Source: Flavobacteriales bacterium
GTDB lineage: Bacteria; Bacteroidota; Bacteroidia; Flavobacteriales_F; PHOS-HE28
DNA: 64,000 nucleotides
Assembly: GCA_023957375.1 (NCBI GenBank)
Contig: JAMLHB010000002.1
Coordinates: 124,001 to 188,000, forward strand
Direction: 5' to 3'
Shown: piece by piece, positions 25,997 through 35,194 of the stretch
How the letters are laid out: every line of letters starts with the position of its first letter
How positions within the stretch are numbered: position 1 is the stretch's first letter
Translations under genes and position numbers: made by a program
Notes under the pieces: model-generated
Seen by the model: the letters and a program-made list of their open reading frames with translations, nothing else
What the model was told of the DNA's origin: nothing
The model's database searches: none

Positions 25997-26091
25997 AACC
26001 ACGGATGGACGCAGATGAACACGGATCACTGACCCACCTACCATGCACAACAACCTTCCCTATCTGTGTTCATCCGTGTCGATCCGTGGTT
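25997..26091. repeat. Large inverted repeat of ACCACGGAT/ATCCGTGGT type
   Basis: The arms 25997-26026 and 26062-26091 are reverse complements at about 26 of 30 positions and are separated by 35 bases. Arms made of ACCACGGAT, GATGAACACGGAT words are found as dispersed repeats in many bacteria. No gene lies inside. Confidence 0.75.
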
Positions 26092-26230
26092 CAAAAACAG
26101 TGTGTTAATGCGCCGCCAGGCGCATGGATAAGACCCGATAGCCCTGCCTTAGCCGGGGCAACCATCACAATTGGTGCAACGGAGGTCCCGACTTCGGTTC
26201 AGTATGCGAGCTTTGGCCTTCTCCTCCATC

Positions 26231-27205
26231 ATGGAACTAAAGCAAATTGAACATCCCGAAGCCCTCACTATCCTCGGCGAATCCATTGCGCTGGGTGCCA
26301 GCCGCCGCATGGACCTCGGCATCGCCAACCTCTTTACCGACACGCCGGTGGAGGTGCCGATCATCGTGGAGCGTGCGGCAACACCCGGTCCCACCGTGCT
26401 GATCACCGCCGGCATCCACGGCGACGAGGTGAACGGCATGGAGGTGGTGCGCCAGATCATCTCCCACAAGGTGAACCGGCCTGCGCGCGGCACCATCATC
26501 TGCATCCCGGTGGTCAACGTGTTCGGCTTCATCGGCAAATCGCGCTACCTGCCCGATGGGCGCGACCTGAACCGGGCATTCCCCGGAAGCAAAAGAGGCT
26601 CCCTCGCCAGCCGTACGGCCTTCCGCTTCACCAGCGAAGTGTTGCCCGTGGCTGACCTCTGCATGGACTTCCACACCGGCGGCGGCGACCGCTTCAACGC
26701 GGCACAGGTGCGCATATCGCCAGGCGATGCCGCACTGAAGGAACTCGCCGACATCTTCCAGGCGCCGTTCACCCTGTACGAGCCGATCATCGAGGGCTCC
26801 TACCGTGAAACAGCGGGTAAGCGGGGCATTCCGCTGCTGCTGAACGAGAGTGGCATGACGCTGAACTTGGACAAGGAGATGGCGCGTGAAGCCGTACACG
26901 GCGCCATCCGCGTACTGCACCACCTCGGCATGTTGTCGCCCACAATCCCTGTTCCCACACCGCAGCACCCCAACGTGCTGATCCATGACACCAAGTGGGT
27001 GCGCGCGGACCGCTCGGGCTTTCTGCACGTGAAGGTGGCCATGCACCAGTACGTAGAGGCGGGCGAGGTGCTTTGCACCATCTCGGATCCCTACGGCACC
27101 ATGAGTGCGCCGGTGCTGGCGCCCAAGGCGGGCCACGTCATCAACATCAGCCGCGCGCCAATGGTGTACGAAGGCGACGCGATCTTCAACCTTGGGCTGG
27201 CCTGA
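26231..27205 (+). CDS. Succinylglutamate desuccinylase/aspartoacylase family hydrolase
   Basis: The 324-residue protein is a zinc-dependent M14-like hydrolase. It has the metal ligands in TAGIHGDEVNGMEV, the substrate motif DGRDLNRAFPGSK and LCMDFHTGGG with the third ligand, plus a C-terminal beta-barrel-like part. Family members remove acyl groups from N-acyl amino acids; the substrate here is not deducible. In many Bacteroidota this gene accompanies rimK, but no rimK is present nearby. The start at 26231 removes a non-conserved extension. Confidence 0.85.
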   Translation: MELKQIEHPEALTILGESIALGASRRMDLGIANLFTDTPVEVPIIVERAATPGPTVLITAGIHGDEVNGMEVVRQIISHKVNRPARGTIICIPVVNVFGFIGKSRYLPDGRDLNRAFPGSKRGSLASRTAFRFTSEVLPVADLCMDFHTGGGDRFNAAQVRISPGDAALKELADIFQAPFTLYEPIIEGSYRETAGKRGIPLLLNESGMTLNLDKEMAREAVHGAIRVLHHLGMLSPTIPVPTPQHPNVLIHDTKWVRADRSGFLHVKVAMHQYVEAGEVLCTISDPYGTMSAPVLAPKAGHVINISRAPMVYEGDAIFNLGLA

Positions 27206-27230
27206 CCCTGCTCCTCAGGATCCGGGGTTC

Positions 27231-27257
27231 CGGTGGCTTGGGCTCTCGAAGCCACCG
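27231..27257. terminator. Hairpin between convergent genes
   Basis: CGGTGGCTT and AAGCCACCG form a nine-base stem with a nine-base loop, followed by TTCCTT. It lies between the stops of the hydrolase and the cytochrome gene and may serve both. Confidence 0.6.
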
Positions 27258-27262
27258 TTCCT

Positions 27263-29239
27263 TCACAGGCTCACCACCTTTTCCACGAAGCTCCTTTCCG
27301 CCGTGCGCACCACCACCAAATAGGTGCCTTTGCCCGGCAGGCGCATGCTCCAATTGCGGTTGCTGCCGTCGCGGCGCTCACCCACTTTGCGGCCACCTGC
27401 ATCATACACTTCGATGCCCGTGACGCGCGCATCGATCCCGGTGATGTTCAGCAGACCGTCGCGGGTGGGATTGGGGAACACGTGCACGCCCAATTCACGG
27501 AGGTTGTCGATGCCCACGGTGAGGTCGGTGGCGGTGGCCGTCTTCACCAGCACGGGCGTGTGGTCCGCCGCTTGGAACATGCCTTTGAAGAGGTTGATCT
27601 CCGGGCTGGTGTGGGTGAACATATCGGCCACCGCGCGCGGAGGCACGCTTTGGTACCACACCGTGGCGGTGATGTTGATCAGGCCATCGTAGCCGCCGGT
27701 GGGCACGAAGTAGTGCACCACGTCCGATCCACTGCCTTCGGTGCCGTTTTCATGGTTGAAATCGGGATCGGTCAATGCCCCGCCGACGATGCGCGTGGTA
27801 TCGTAGGTGCTGTGGTTGACGCTGAAGCCCGCCGGTGCCAGGCGGTTGTCTTTCAGGGGTTCCTTGGCGCGTGCCAGCACGGTGGTGAGGTTGCCGTTCA
27901 CGTCTCCCATCACCATTTCATAGATCTGCACCTGGTCGGCGCTGGTGATCTGGTCGTAGTGGGGTTCCCACAATGCGTCGTGCCCGGCGATGTCGCCCTC
28001 CGCAGTGGGTGCTCCGTTGTTGTAGATCGTATCGCCTGCGGCATTGGTCACCACGAGTTGCACCCATGCTCGCCTGGCGGGGTATCCGCTGGGGAACTTG
28101 TGCCCGGCCAGGTTGGTGAGCTTTACGTCGATGGCGGCAGTTTCATCGTTGCGCCAAGGCACGTTCACTTCCATCAGCAGGGTGCGCTGCTGGAGCATGT
28201 GCAGGGTGCGGGCAATGGAGCTGTCGAACTGGGCTGGGTAGGCCGTTACGCCCAAGGTGCTGCCGTGTTCCTTGAGCATATTCAGCATGAAGCTATTTGC
28301 CCCTGCAAAGTGGTGCTCGCCAAAGGGCGTGCGTGGCGGCAGAAAGTTGTAGTTGGCGGTGATCACCACGCCGATGTCATCGTCGAGCAAGGGCACGTGG
28401 CATCCTTGACAGGTGATGCCGGTGGCCGGGTGCTCCTCGTTGTTGAACTCGGAGTTGAGCCATTCATGGTAGGTGGCCTGCTCCACGAACTCGTCGCCGG
28501 TGAGGTTGCCGTCCAGGTCGATGGTTTCGGTGATCAGGGTGTGGCAGCCTGCGCAGAGGCCCGCATCGATGATGTGGGGGCTGTATACCGGGGTGTAGCC
28601 CACGAAGCTCTCCATGGGCGCCGAGAAAATGTCGTCCTCATAGGGTCCGTAGATGGGCCTGCCCTCGGTGTCGAAGTGCAACTGCCCGGAGAAGAAGCTG
28701 CCGGTGCTGTCGGCGCTTTGCATGTGGCACGGGGTGCAGCTGACGCCGTCCAGGGCAATGTCGTCCTGTTCCATATAGGCGATAGAGTAGGGTCCTTGGC
28801 CGGTCATGTGGTGTTCGAAGTGGCCCATGGGCGCGTGGCAGGCGGTGCACTTGTCCTCCAGGAGCACTTGATGGTCCGGGTTCACCAGTACTTCATGGCT
28901 CACTTTGGCGCGCCAGAAAGGGTCGCGCGCCGAGTTGGCCATCATGCTGCTGCGCCAGGCATCGGAGACGTTCACGTCCCTGCCGTCCACGGTCACCATG
29001 CCCATGCCTTGCGGGTCGTGGCCGTGGCACCCATTGCAGTAGCCGCTGCCCGCGAAATAGGTATTGGCATTGGAATCCAGCGGGGTGGCGGCCCGCATAT
29101 CCGCCAGTTCGTCCGGGGTATGGTAGGCGGCCTTGGCCACGGGCAACTGGCCATCCGTCCAAGATACGGAGAGCGCTACTGTACCGGCCACTGCAGCCAA
29201 GACGAGGGATTTACTGAGCAGGGGATAATTGTACTTCAT
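27263..29239 (-). CDS. Secreted multihaem c-type cytochrome with type IX sorting domain
   Basis: The 658-residue protein has a signal-like N-terminus and five CxxCH haem motifs: CNGCH, CTACH, CTPCH, CAGCH and CQGCH, all in the first 400 residues. Later sections look beta-rich. The end, from GVHVFPNPTRDGLLNITG to FVEKVVSL, is a type IX secretion C-terminal domain, so the protein is probably exported and anchored on the cell surface. It could pass electrons to extracellular acceptors or act as a haem reductase; the sequence does not decide. No partner gene is adjacent. Confidence 0.88.
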   Translation of the reverse strand: MKYNYPLLSKSLVLAAVAGTVALSVSWTDGQLPVAKAAYHTPDELADMRAATPLDSNANTYFAGSGYCNGCHGHDPQGMGMVTVDGRDVNVSDAWRSSMMANSARDPFWRAKVSHEVLVNPDHQVLLEDKCTACHAPMGHFEHHMTGQGPYSIAYMEQDDIALDGVSCTPCHMQSADSTGSFFSGQLHFDTEGRPIYGPYEDDIFSAPMESFVGYTPVYSPHIIDAGLCAGCHTLITETIDLDGNLTGDEFVEQATYHEWLNSEFNNEEHPATGITCQGCHVPLLDDDIGVVITANYNFLPPRTPFGEHHFAGANSFMLNMLKEHGSTLGVTAYPAQFDSSIARTLHMLQQRTLLMEVNVPWRNDETAAIDVKLTNLAGHKFPSGYPARRAWVQLVVTNAAGDTIYNNGAPTAEGDIAGHDALWEPHYDQITSADQVQIYEMVMGDVNGNLTTVLARAKEPLKDNRLAPAGFSVNHSTYDTTRIVGGALTDPDFNHENGTEGSGSDVVHYFVPTGGYDGLINITATVWYQSVPPRAVADMFTHTSPEINLFKGMFQAADHTPVLVKTATATDLTVGIDNLRELGVHVFPNPTRDGLLNITGIDARVTGIEVYDAGGRKVGERRDGSNRNWSMRLPGKGTYLVVVRTAERSFVEKVVSL

Positions 29240-29381
29240 GACGGGTGCTTACGAAATTCCACGCAATATAGGTGCGTTCCCGTTCCGGCAAAAGGGGGTG
29301 GGGACAAGATCAAGCCCCCCCGGAAAACGCCCGGCTCCCGGATAATATCATTAAGTGAAGGGAGGAAGGGCACTGTTGTAG

Positions 29382-29618
29382 CACAGGCTTCCAGCCTGTG
29401 GAACGACAACATCGCAGGCTGTAAGCCTGCGGACAATGATCCGTTGGTAAATGCTCCCTCGACTTAATGCCCAGTCTCGCCCGCGTTTGCAACGCGGGCG
29501 CAACATACCGGTCGTTTCAAACGACCTTCCCTGGTCCATCCCCACGATCTACCAGCCTCATTATGAATGAGCGCGCTGCCACCGCGCCTGAAGGTTCGCC
29601 CGCGTTGCAAACGCGGGC
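29382..29618. repeat. Cluster of five short perfect palindromes
   Basis: Palindromes lie at 29382-29400 (CACAGGCTTCCAGCCTGTG), 29414-29430, 29479-29499, 29510-29526 and 29598-29618. The last has a core CCCGCGTTGCAAACGCGGG. They look like REP sequences of several related types. There is no gene from 29240 to here. Confidence 0.75.
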
Positions 29619-29634
29619 GAGTGGGGCACCCTGC

Positions 29635-30207
29635 TTTGTGCGTCACTGCGGACCTGACCCGCAGTCCCGGTTGGCGTCGTGGATGCAGGTCCCTGCGCCA
29701 ATGCACCCTTAACTGAATGACATTGGCCACTTCGCCGGGATGGCGGGTCAAGCCCGTCATGACGTGTACGTAACCGCCGGGCAGACACCATGGTGTGTGC
29801 GTCACTGCGGGCCTGACCCCGCAGTGACGGTTGGCGTCGTGGATACAGGTCCCTCCACCAAGGCAACCTTAACTGAATGACATTGCCCACTTCGCCGGAG
29901 TGGCGGATCAAGCCCGTCATGACGTGTACGTCACCGCCGGGCAGACACCATGGTGTGTGCGTCACTGCGGGCCTGACCCGCAGTCCCGGTTAGCGTCGTG
30001 GATGCAGGTCCCTGCGCCAATGCACCCTTAACTGAATGACATTGGCCACTTCGCCGGAATGGCGGGTCAAGCCCGACATGGCGTGTACGTCACCGCCGGG
30101 CAGACACCATGGTGTGTGCGTCACTGCGGGCCTGACCCGCAGTCCCGGTTAGCGTCGTGGATGCAGGTCCCTGCGCCAATGCACCCTTAACTGAATGACA
30201 TTGGCCC
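29635..30207 (+). repeat. About 3.6 tandem copies of a 159-base unit
   Basis: GTCACTGCGG recurs at 29642, 29801, 29961 and 30120, a spacing of 159-160 bases. Each unit contains the palindrome ACTGCGGGCCTGACCCGCAGT (split here as ACTGCGGG and CCCGCAGT) and ends with CCTTAACTGAATGACATTG. That last word differs by one base from the terminal repeat of the MITE at 44952. The units are too long and too complete to be CRISPR repeats, and no gene is present. Confidence 0.9.
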
Positions 30208-30243
30208 TGCGGAAACAGCGGTCAACAGGGGCCGTACCCCGGT

Positions 30244-30816
30244 TCAGGACCCGCGCTGGGAACCCTTGTGGATGGTCTTGGTGGTCGACTTGGCCTTGGA
30301 GGCCCCGCTGGCCTTGGGTGCAGCCTGCTTTGCCCCGGCCTTGGGCTTCACACCTTTCGCGGCGGCCGCCTTGGTTTTCCTGCCCTCCTTCCCTTCCTTG
30401 TCGCCCTCGTCCCCGGCCGCATCTTTTTCATCCTTCTGGTCCAATATGCCCGCATCGGCCAGCAACTGGTACCACACGAAGAACTTCCGCACGTCGCTGG
30501 AATAGATGCGGCCGCGGTCGTAGTTGGGCAGCGCCTCGCCCAGCTTATCGTACAGGGCTTCCACGTCGCCCTTGGGGTCTACGGAGAGCTTGCCTTTTTC
30601 CTTCGCGTGCAGGGCTTCCAGCACGGTGGACAGGAGCACGTCCTCCCCGGTGGTGAACATGCTTACTTCATCCAAGGAGCTTACGCGCACGCTGGAATGC
30701 ACGGGGATCCGCTTCTTGTCGGTGAGGGACTCGGCGATCAATGCTTGGCGCCCCTGCGCCACCACGCGGTACAGCCCCGATTTACCGGTGATGGAGATGA
30801 TCTTGGAAAGGTCCAT
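30244..30816 (-). CDS. DUF5606 family protein with lysine/alanine-rich tail
   Basis: The 190-residue protein begins MDLSKIISITGKSGLYRVVA, the start of the Bacteroidota DUF5606 family, with a folded part to about residue 130. The rest (from about DEKDAAGDEGDKEGKEGRK on) is a disordered tail of lysine, alanine and glycine repeats, often seen in nucleic-acid-binding proteins. The function of the family is unknown to me. Confidence 0.85.
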   Translation of the reverse strand: MDLSKIISITGKSGLYRVVAQGRQALIAESLTDKKRIPVHSSVRVSSLDEVSMFTTGEDVLLSTVLEALHAKEKGKLSVDPKGDVEALYDKLGEALPNYDRGRIYSSDVRKFFVWYQLLADAGILDQKDEKDAAGDEGDKEGKEGRKTKAAAAKGVKPKAGAKQAAPKASGASKAKSTTKTIHKGSQRGS

Positions 30817-30908
30817 GGAAGGATATTGCAGTCGCAAACATAGCGATCCCTTTGAGGCGGCCCCTGAAAAATTGGTGGACCCGCAGGTTTGCGCGCGGCC
30901 CGGTGGAT

Positions 30909-32213
30909 TCAGGTCTTCTGCTTCCGCTTGCGCGCTGCGGGGAACAGGATGTTGTTCAGGATCAGGCGGTAACCGGGCGAATTGGGGAACAGGCTCAGAT
31001 CGGTGGGCGGGTCGCCCACCATGTGCTGGTAGTCCTCCGGATCGTGGCCCCCATAGAAGGTCCACTGGCCCAGGCCATATTCGCCGTGGACGTATTTTAC
31101 GGTGCCTTGGGGCTTGTTCTCGCCCATCACGGTGACGCTGGGTTTGACCAGGTTCTTTCGGAAGGCGGTGGTTTGGCCCATGAATCCATGGATGACCTGT
31201 TCGTGGTTTTGGCAGAGCATGGTGGGCACCACGTCCCATTTGGCGCTGAAATCGAACAGGGTGAAGAAGTCGCGGGTTTCGCCGATGCGGCCGTGGATGT
31301 CCGTGGCATCAATGTCGCTGAACTCATAGATCATCGGGTCGATGATGAGCTTGAAGTCGGTGAAAGCGAAGGTTTTGCCGTAGTCGAGCTTTTGCTGTGC
31401 CTGGGGGTCCGGCGGATCGCCGTCGAAGGGCGTGTCGCAGATGTCCACGCCTTCGGCGGACAAGGCGATGTCATAACTGTCGGTTCCGCTGCACATGGTG
31501 AAGAGGTAGCCTCCTCCCGCCACATAGTCGCGGATCTTGCCGGCCACGGCGCCCTTCATTTGGCTCACCTTGGCATAGCCCAGCTCCTTGGCCATGGCTT
31601 CGGCCACGCGCACCTGCTCCATGTACCAGGGGGCATTGCGGAACTGGCGGTAGAACTTGCCGTACTGTCCGGTGAAGTCCTCGTGGTGCAGGTGCAGCCA
31701 ATCGTACTTGGGCAGCATGCCGTCCAGGATCTCCCTGTCGTAGATGCGGTCATAGGGGATCTCCGCATAGGTCATCACCAAGGCCACGGCGTCATCCCAG
31801 GGCTGGAAGGTGGGCGGGGCGTACACGGCGATCTTGGGCGCTTTCTCCAGCTTCACCGTCTCCATGTTCACTTCCGGGTCGGCTATCTCGGCCAGGATGC
31901 CATCGGCCTGTGCATCGGCGATCACGTTGAAGCTCACCCCCCGCACGGTGCATTCGCGCTCCACGGCGGCAACCCGGTCGAGCATGAAGCTGCCCCCGCG
32001 GTAATTGAGCAGCCACTCCACCGGCACATCGCTTTGCAACACCCAGTACACCACTCCGTAGGCCTTCAGGTGGTCCTTCTGGGCCTTGTCCATCGGGATC
32101 AGGATCTTGGCTGCGGAGAGGTGCATGCCGCAGGCCAGGGCCAGCAGGAGCAGGCCGGCGCGTACGGCGGTGCTGATCTTAGAAGGGGGGCGAAAGGTCG
32201 TCGTCCAGGTCAT
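30909..32213 (-). CDS. Secreted protein of the family named asparagine synthetase B in Bacteroidota
   Basis: The 434-residue protein has an N-terminal signal peptide (AGLLLLALACGMHLSAA). It contains conserved stretches such as KILIPMDKAQKDHLKAYGVV, DWLHLHHEDFTGQYGKFYRQ and GQWTFYGGHDPEDYQHMVGD. Database entries call it asparagine synthetase B, but no glutaminase or synthetase motif is visible. The secreted location also argues against that activity, so the function should be treated as unknown. Its start overlaps the 3' end of dnaB by 35 bases, so it is probably co-transcribed with it. Confidence 0.8.
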   Translation of the reverse strand: MTWTTTFRPPSKISTAVRAGLLLLALACGMHLSAAKILIPMDKAQKDHLKAYGVVYWVLQSDVPVEWLLNYRGGSFMLDRVAAVERECTVRGVSFNVIADAQADGILAEIADPEVNMETVKLEKAPKIAVYAPPTFQPWDDAVALVMTYAEIPYDRIYDREILDGMLPKYDWLHLHHEDFTGQYGKFYRQFRNAPWYMEQVRVAEAMAKELGYAKVSQMKGAVAGKIRDYVAGGGYLFTMCSGTDSYDIALSAEGVDICDTPFDGDPPDPQAQQKLDYGKTFAFTDFKLIIDPMIYEFSDIDATDIHGRIGETRDFFTLFDFSAKWDVVPTMLCQNHEQVIHGFMGQTTAFRKNLVKPSVTVMGENKPQGTVKYVHGEYGLGQWTFYGGHDPEDYQHMVGDPPTDLSLFPNSPGYRLILNNILFPAARKRKQKT

Positions 32214-33711
32214 CGTTCATGCGGCTTGGGCGGGTGATGGTTTGGGGCGCATCGGAGCCGAGTCCCCCGCTGAAATTCATGTCACCCGTTTCCAAGTCGG
32301 TGAATTTCGCCAAGTCGCTGATGAAACGCAAGCGCACATTATCTATTGCACCGTTGCGGTGCTTGGCCACGATCACCTCGCCGATGCCGATGGTGGAACC
32401 GTAGTTGTCCTCGAGGATCTTGTAGTACTCGGGACGGTAGAGGAAGCAAACCAGGTCGGCATCCTGTTCGATGGCGCCCGATTCACGCAGGTCGCTGAGC
32501 ATGGGGCGCTTGTCCCCGCCCCGGGTTTCCACCGCGCGGCTCAGCTGGCTCAGCGCAATGATGGGGACGTTGAGCTCCTTGGCGATGCTTTTGATGGAGC
32601 GCGAGATGCTGCTGATCTCCTGTTCGCGGTTGCCGCTCCGGTTGGAGTCGCTGCCGGAGGTCATCAGCTGGAGGTAGTCGATGATGATGAGCTGCACGTC
32701 GTGCTGGCTCTTGAGGCGTCGGCACTTGGCCCTGAGCTCGAAGATGTTGAGCGCGGGGGTGTCGTCGATGAAGAGGGGTGCGTTGGCCAACTGGGCGATC
32801 TGTTCGTGCAGGGTGGCGAATTCGCCGTCGTTGAGCTCGCCCTTGCGGAGCTTCTCGGAGCTGATGCCGGATTCGCTGGAGATCAGTCGGGTGACCAACT
32901 GGGTGCTGCTCATCTCTAAGCTGAAGACGGCCACGGCCTGCTTGTGCTCCACGGCAATGTTGCGGGCCATGCTAAGCACGAAGGCGGTTTTGCCCATGGC
33001 GGGCCGCGCGGCCACGATGATCATGTCGCTGGGCTGCCAGCCGGCGGTGAGCTTGTCCAATTGGGTGAAGCCGGTGGGCACACCGCTCATGCCGCCTCCC
33101 CTGCTCTTGGTGGCTTCGATCTGCGCGATGGCGCCTTGGATCAGGTCGCTCATCGGCTCGTAGTTGCGCTTGAGGTTGCCGCTGGTCACGGCGAACATCT
33201 CCTGCTCGGTACGGTCCAAGAGTTCGAACACGTCGGTGCTCTCATCATAGGCGTCGCGGATGGTGCCCGCGCTGATGCGGATCATCTCGCGCATGATGTG
33301 CTTCTGGCTGATGATGCGTGCGTGGAACTGCACGTTGGCGCTGCTGGCCACGCGGCCGGTGAGCTGGCTGATGTAGAAGGCCCCGCCCACGATGTCCAGC
33401 TCGGCGCGCTTCTTCAGCTCCTGCGTTACCGTAAGGATGTCGATGGCCTGGTCCGTGCGGAAGAGGTGCTGGATGGCAGCAAAAATGCGGCGGTGGGCAT
33501 CCACGTAGAAGCTCTCGGGCTGCAGGATGTCGATGGCCTCGTTCACGGCATTCTTCTCCAACATCATGGCGCCCAGCACGGCCTGTTCCAGGTCGGGCGC
33601 CTGCGGGGGCAGCTTGCCGCCCTCCAGGGCGGGATCCATCAGGGCAGGTGCCGGGCGACGCTTCCGGTCCGCAGTGCGCAGGCCGGGGGAAGAGGTGGAG
33701 AGTTCGTTCAT
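32179..33711 (-). CDS. dnaB: Replicative DNA helicase DnaB
   Basis: The 510-residue protein has the N-terminal DnaB domain (PPQAPDLEQAVLGAMMLEKN) and a RecA-like helicase core. The core includes Walker A AARPAMGKTAFVLSMA, LIIIDYLQLM as Walker B, and SQLSRAVE with the DnaB-type arginine region EQDADLVCFLYRPEYY. It unwinds DNA ahead of the replication fork as a hexamer. The length is normal and no intein is present. A TACCTTTG box lies about 47 bases upstream. Confidence 0.97.
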   Translation of the reverse strand: MNELSTSSPGLRTADRKRRPAPALMDPALEGGKLPPQAPDLEQAVLGAMMLEKNAVNEAIDILQPESFYVDAHRRIFAAIQHLFRTDQAIDILTVTQELKKRAELDIVGGAFYISQLTGRVASSANVQFHARIISQKHIMREMIRISAGTIRDAYDESTDVFELLDRTEQEMFAVTSGNLKRNYEPMSDLIQGAIAQIEATKSRGGGMSGVPTGFTQLDKLTAGWQPSDMIIVAARPAMGKTAFVLSMARNIAVEHKQAVAVFSLEMSSTQLVTRLISSESGISSEKLRKGELNDGEFATLHEQIAQLANAPLFIDDTPALNIFELRAKCRRLKSQHDVQLIIIDYLQLMTSGSDSNRSGNREQEISSISRSIKSIAKELNVPIIALSQLSRAVETRGGDKRPMLSDLRESGAIEQDADLVCFLYRPEYYKILEDNYGSTIGIGEVIVAKHRNGAIDNVRLRFISDLAKFTDLETGDMNFSGGLGSDAPQTITRPSRMNDDLDDDLSPPF

Positions 33712-33757
33712 ATTTCAGTGCGGGGAGGGTGGCCAGGCACCGCTCACGGGACTTGCG

Positions 33758-33765
33758 CAAAGGTA
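33758..33765 (-). promoter_or_regulatory. TAnnTTTG promoter box of dnaB
   Basis: Read on the minus strand this is TACCTTTG, 46 bases before the dnaB ATG, leaving a short normal leader. Confidence 0.6.
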
Positions 33766-33872
33766 GTCCGGAGCCTTCGGCATGCCCGGCCGGAAGGGCT
33801 CCATCTTTGCTCATTCTATCAACAGGGCGCGCGCCGTCGATCGTTGACGGCGGTGCAAAGCCAAGCCCGACC

Positions 33873-33880
33873 TACCTTTG
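33873..33880 (+). promoter_or_regulatory. TAnnTTTG promoter box of the lipoprotein gene
   Basis: TACCTTTG ends five bases before the ATG at 33886. The transcript would start at or next to the start codon, which suggests leaderless translation. Confidence 0.65.
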
Positions 33881-33885
33881 GAAGG

Positions 33886-35187
33886 ATGCGTTATCAACAA
33901 GCCCTTGCCGCGGCCTTGTTTGCGGGGGCCTTCTTGGCAGCATGCCGGAAGGAACCGGCCAATGAGCAGCCCCGCATCACCATCCTCTCCCCTTCCGACT
34001 ACGCCACCATCACCGTTCCGGACACCCTTTCGGTGACCGTGGAAGCCAGCGACGATATCGGGCTGGGCACCGTGCATGTTTCCCTCTACGATGCGAACGG
34101 CATCCCTGCCGGCAGCGGTGCCTCGGCCTCCCTGTCGGGCACGTCGGCTACGGCCACCCTGCACGTGCCCGTGGTTTCCGAACAAATAGCCAGCGGGGTA
34201 TACCGTCTGCGGGCCACGGTGTCGGACGGCTCGCTCAACGGTTGGGACAGCCGGAACCTGCAAGTGGTGGGCGTACCGCTGCGCCTGCGGGCTGTATATG
34301 CATTGGTGGAGGTGGGCCCCGGCACGCTCGCATTGTACCGCACGGACAGCACCGGCCAAACCACCTTGGCCACCACTTGGCCCATGGCCTTGGGCGGCGC
34401 GGCGGTCAGCTCCGCCGCACAACGCCTGTTCATTGCGGGGGGCAGCACGGGGAACCTGCTCGCCCTCGAACCGGACGGCCTGGGCACCAGCTGGCAGCTG
34501 CCCAACCAAAGCGCCATCGGCATCCCCTGGTTCACCAGCGTGGACCTGTGCGCGGACGGCCGCCTGTACGTGGGCATGGACGACGGCACCGTGCGGGGTT
34601 ACACGGCGCTGAACGGCACTGGCGGCACCGTGGCCGGGCTGCAGGAACAGTTCCGTGCCGAGCGGTGCGCGGTGCAGGATGGGCTGCTGGCGGTGGTGCA
34701 GCGCCACTTCGTTACCGGCGAACGCCGCTTGGGCCTCTTCCACAGCCTCTCCGGCGCCATGCAGGGCAGCATGCCGCTGTACCTGGTGCCTACGGGCTTG
34801 TTTGCCGCGGGGGACGGCCACATGCTGGTGTTCGGCAACCGCAACGGCCAAGGCCGCGTGCAGGACATCGGCCTAGAGGGCGGCTCCGCATGGGAGATGT
34901 ACGCGTGGAGCAGCGAGATCACGGCGGTGGAACGCATTGCGGACCACACGTGGGCCGTGGCCTTGGCGGATGGCAGCCTGCACCGCTTCAACACGGCCGG
35001 CGGCGGCTCCGTGCCCCTGGCCACCACGCCCGTGCTGCACACCATGGCCTTCGATGAGGTCAACGGCATCCTGTACGGCGGCACGGACGGACAAGTGCTC
35101 AGCATCCACCCCGGCAACGGCTCCACCCTGGGCTCCATTTCCGTAGGGGGAGCGGTACTGCGCCTGCTTCCCTTGTACAACCGTTGA
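33886..35187 (+). CDS. Lipoprotein with Ig-like domain and beta-propeller-like repeats
   Basis: The 433-residue protein has a lipoprotein signal (ALFAGAFLAACRKE, cysteine near residue 20). An Ig-like domain (about 30-125, PRITILSPSDYATITVPDTL) follows, then a region of repeated beta blades with words such as DGRLYVGMDDGTVRGY and GILYGGTDGQVLSIH, like a PQQ- or WD-type propeller. It is probably attached to the outer membrane and binds a ligand or partner, but no catalytic motif is seen. Confidence 0.82.
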   Translation: MRYQQALAAALFAGAFLAACRKEPANEQPRITILSPSDYATITVPDTLSVTVEASDDIGLGTVHVSLYDANGIPAGSGASASLSGTSATATLHVPVVSEQIASGVYRLRATVSDGSLNGWDSRNLQVVGVPLRLRAVYALVEVGPGTLALYRTDSTGQTTLATTWPMALGGAAVSSAAQRLFIAGGSTGNLLALEPDGLGTSWQLPNQSAIGIPWFTSVDLCADGRLYVGMDDGTVRGYTALNGTGGTVAGLQEQFRAERCAVQDGLLAVVQRHFVTGERRLGLFHSLSGAMQGSMPLYLVPTGLFAAGDGHMLVFGNRNGQGRVQDIGLEGGSAWEMYAWSSEITAVERIADHTWAVALADGSLHRFNTAGGGSVPLATTPVLHTMAFDEVNGILYGGTDGQVLSIHPGNGSTLGSISVGGAVLRLLPLYNR

Positions 35188-35194
35188 GCCCGGG

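Noticed and set aside
27233..29467. Long open frame (744 codons) opposite the multihaem cytochrome gene
   Set aside because: It is a by-product of GC-rich codon use in the real gene, which has haem motifs and a sorting domain. The opposite frame has no family features. The same applies to the 705-codon frame opposite 58929-61061.
29635..30207. Tandem repeats as a CRISPR array
   Set aside because: Units are about 159 bases long and conserved along their whole length, with no alternation of short repeats and unique spacers, and no cas gene is near.
30909..32213. Asparagine synthetase activity for the dnaB-linked gene
   Set aside because: The usual database name is not supported by motifs, and the protein has an export signal.
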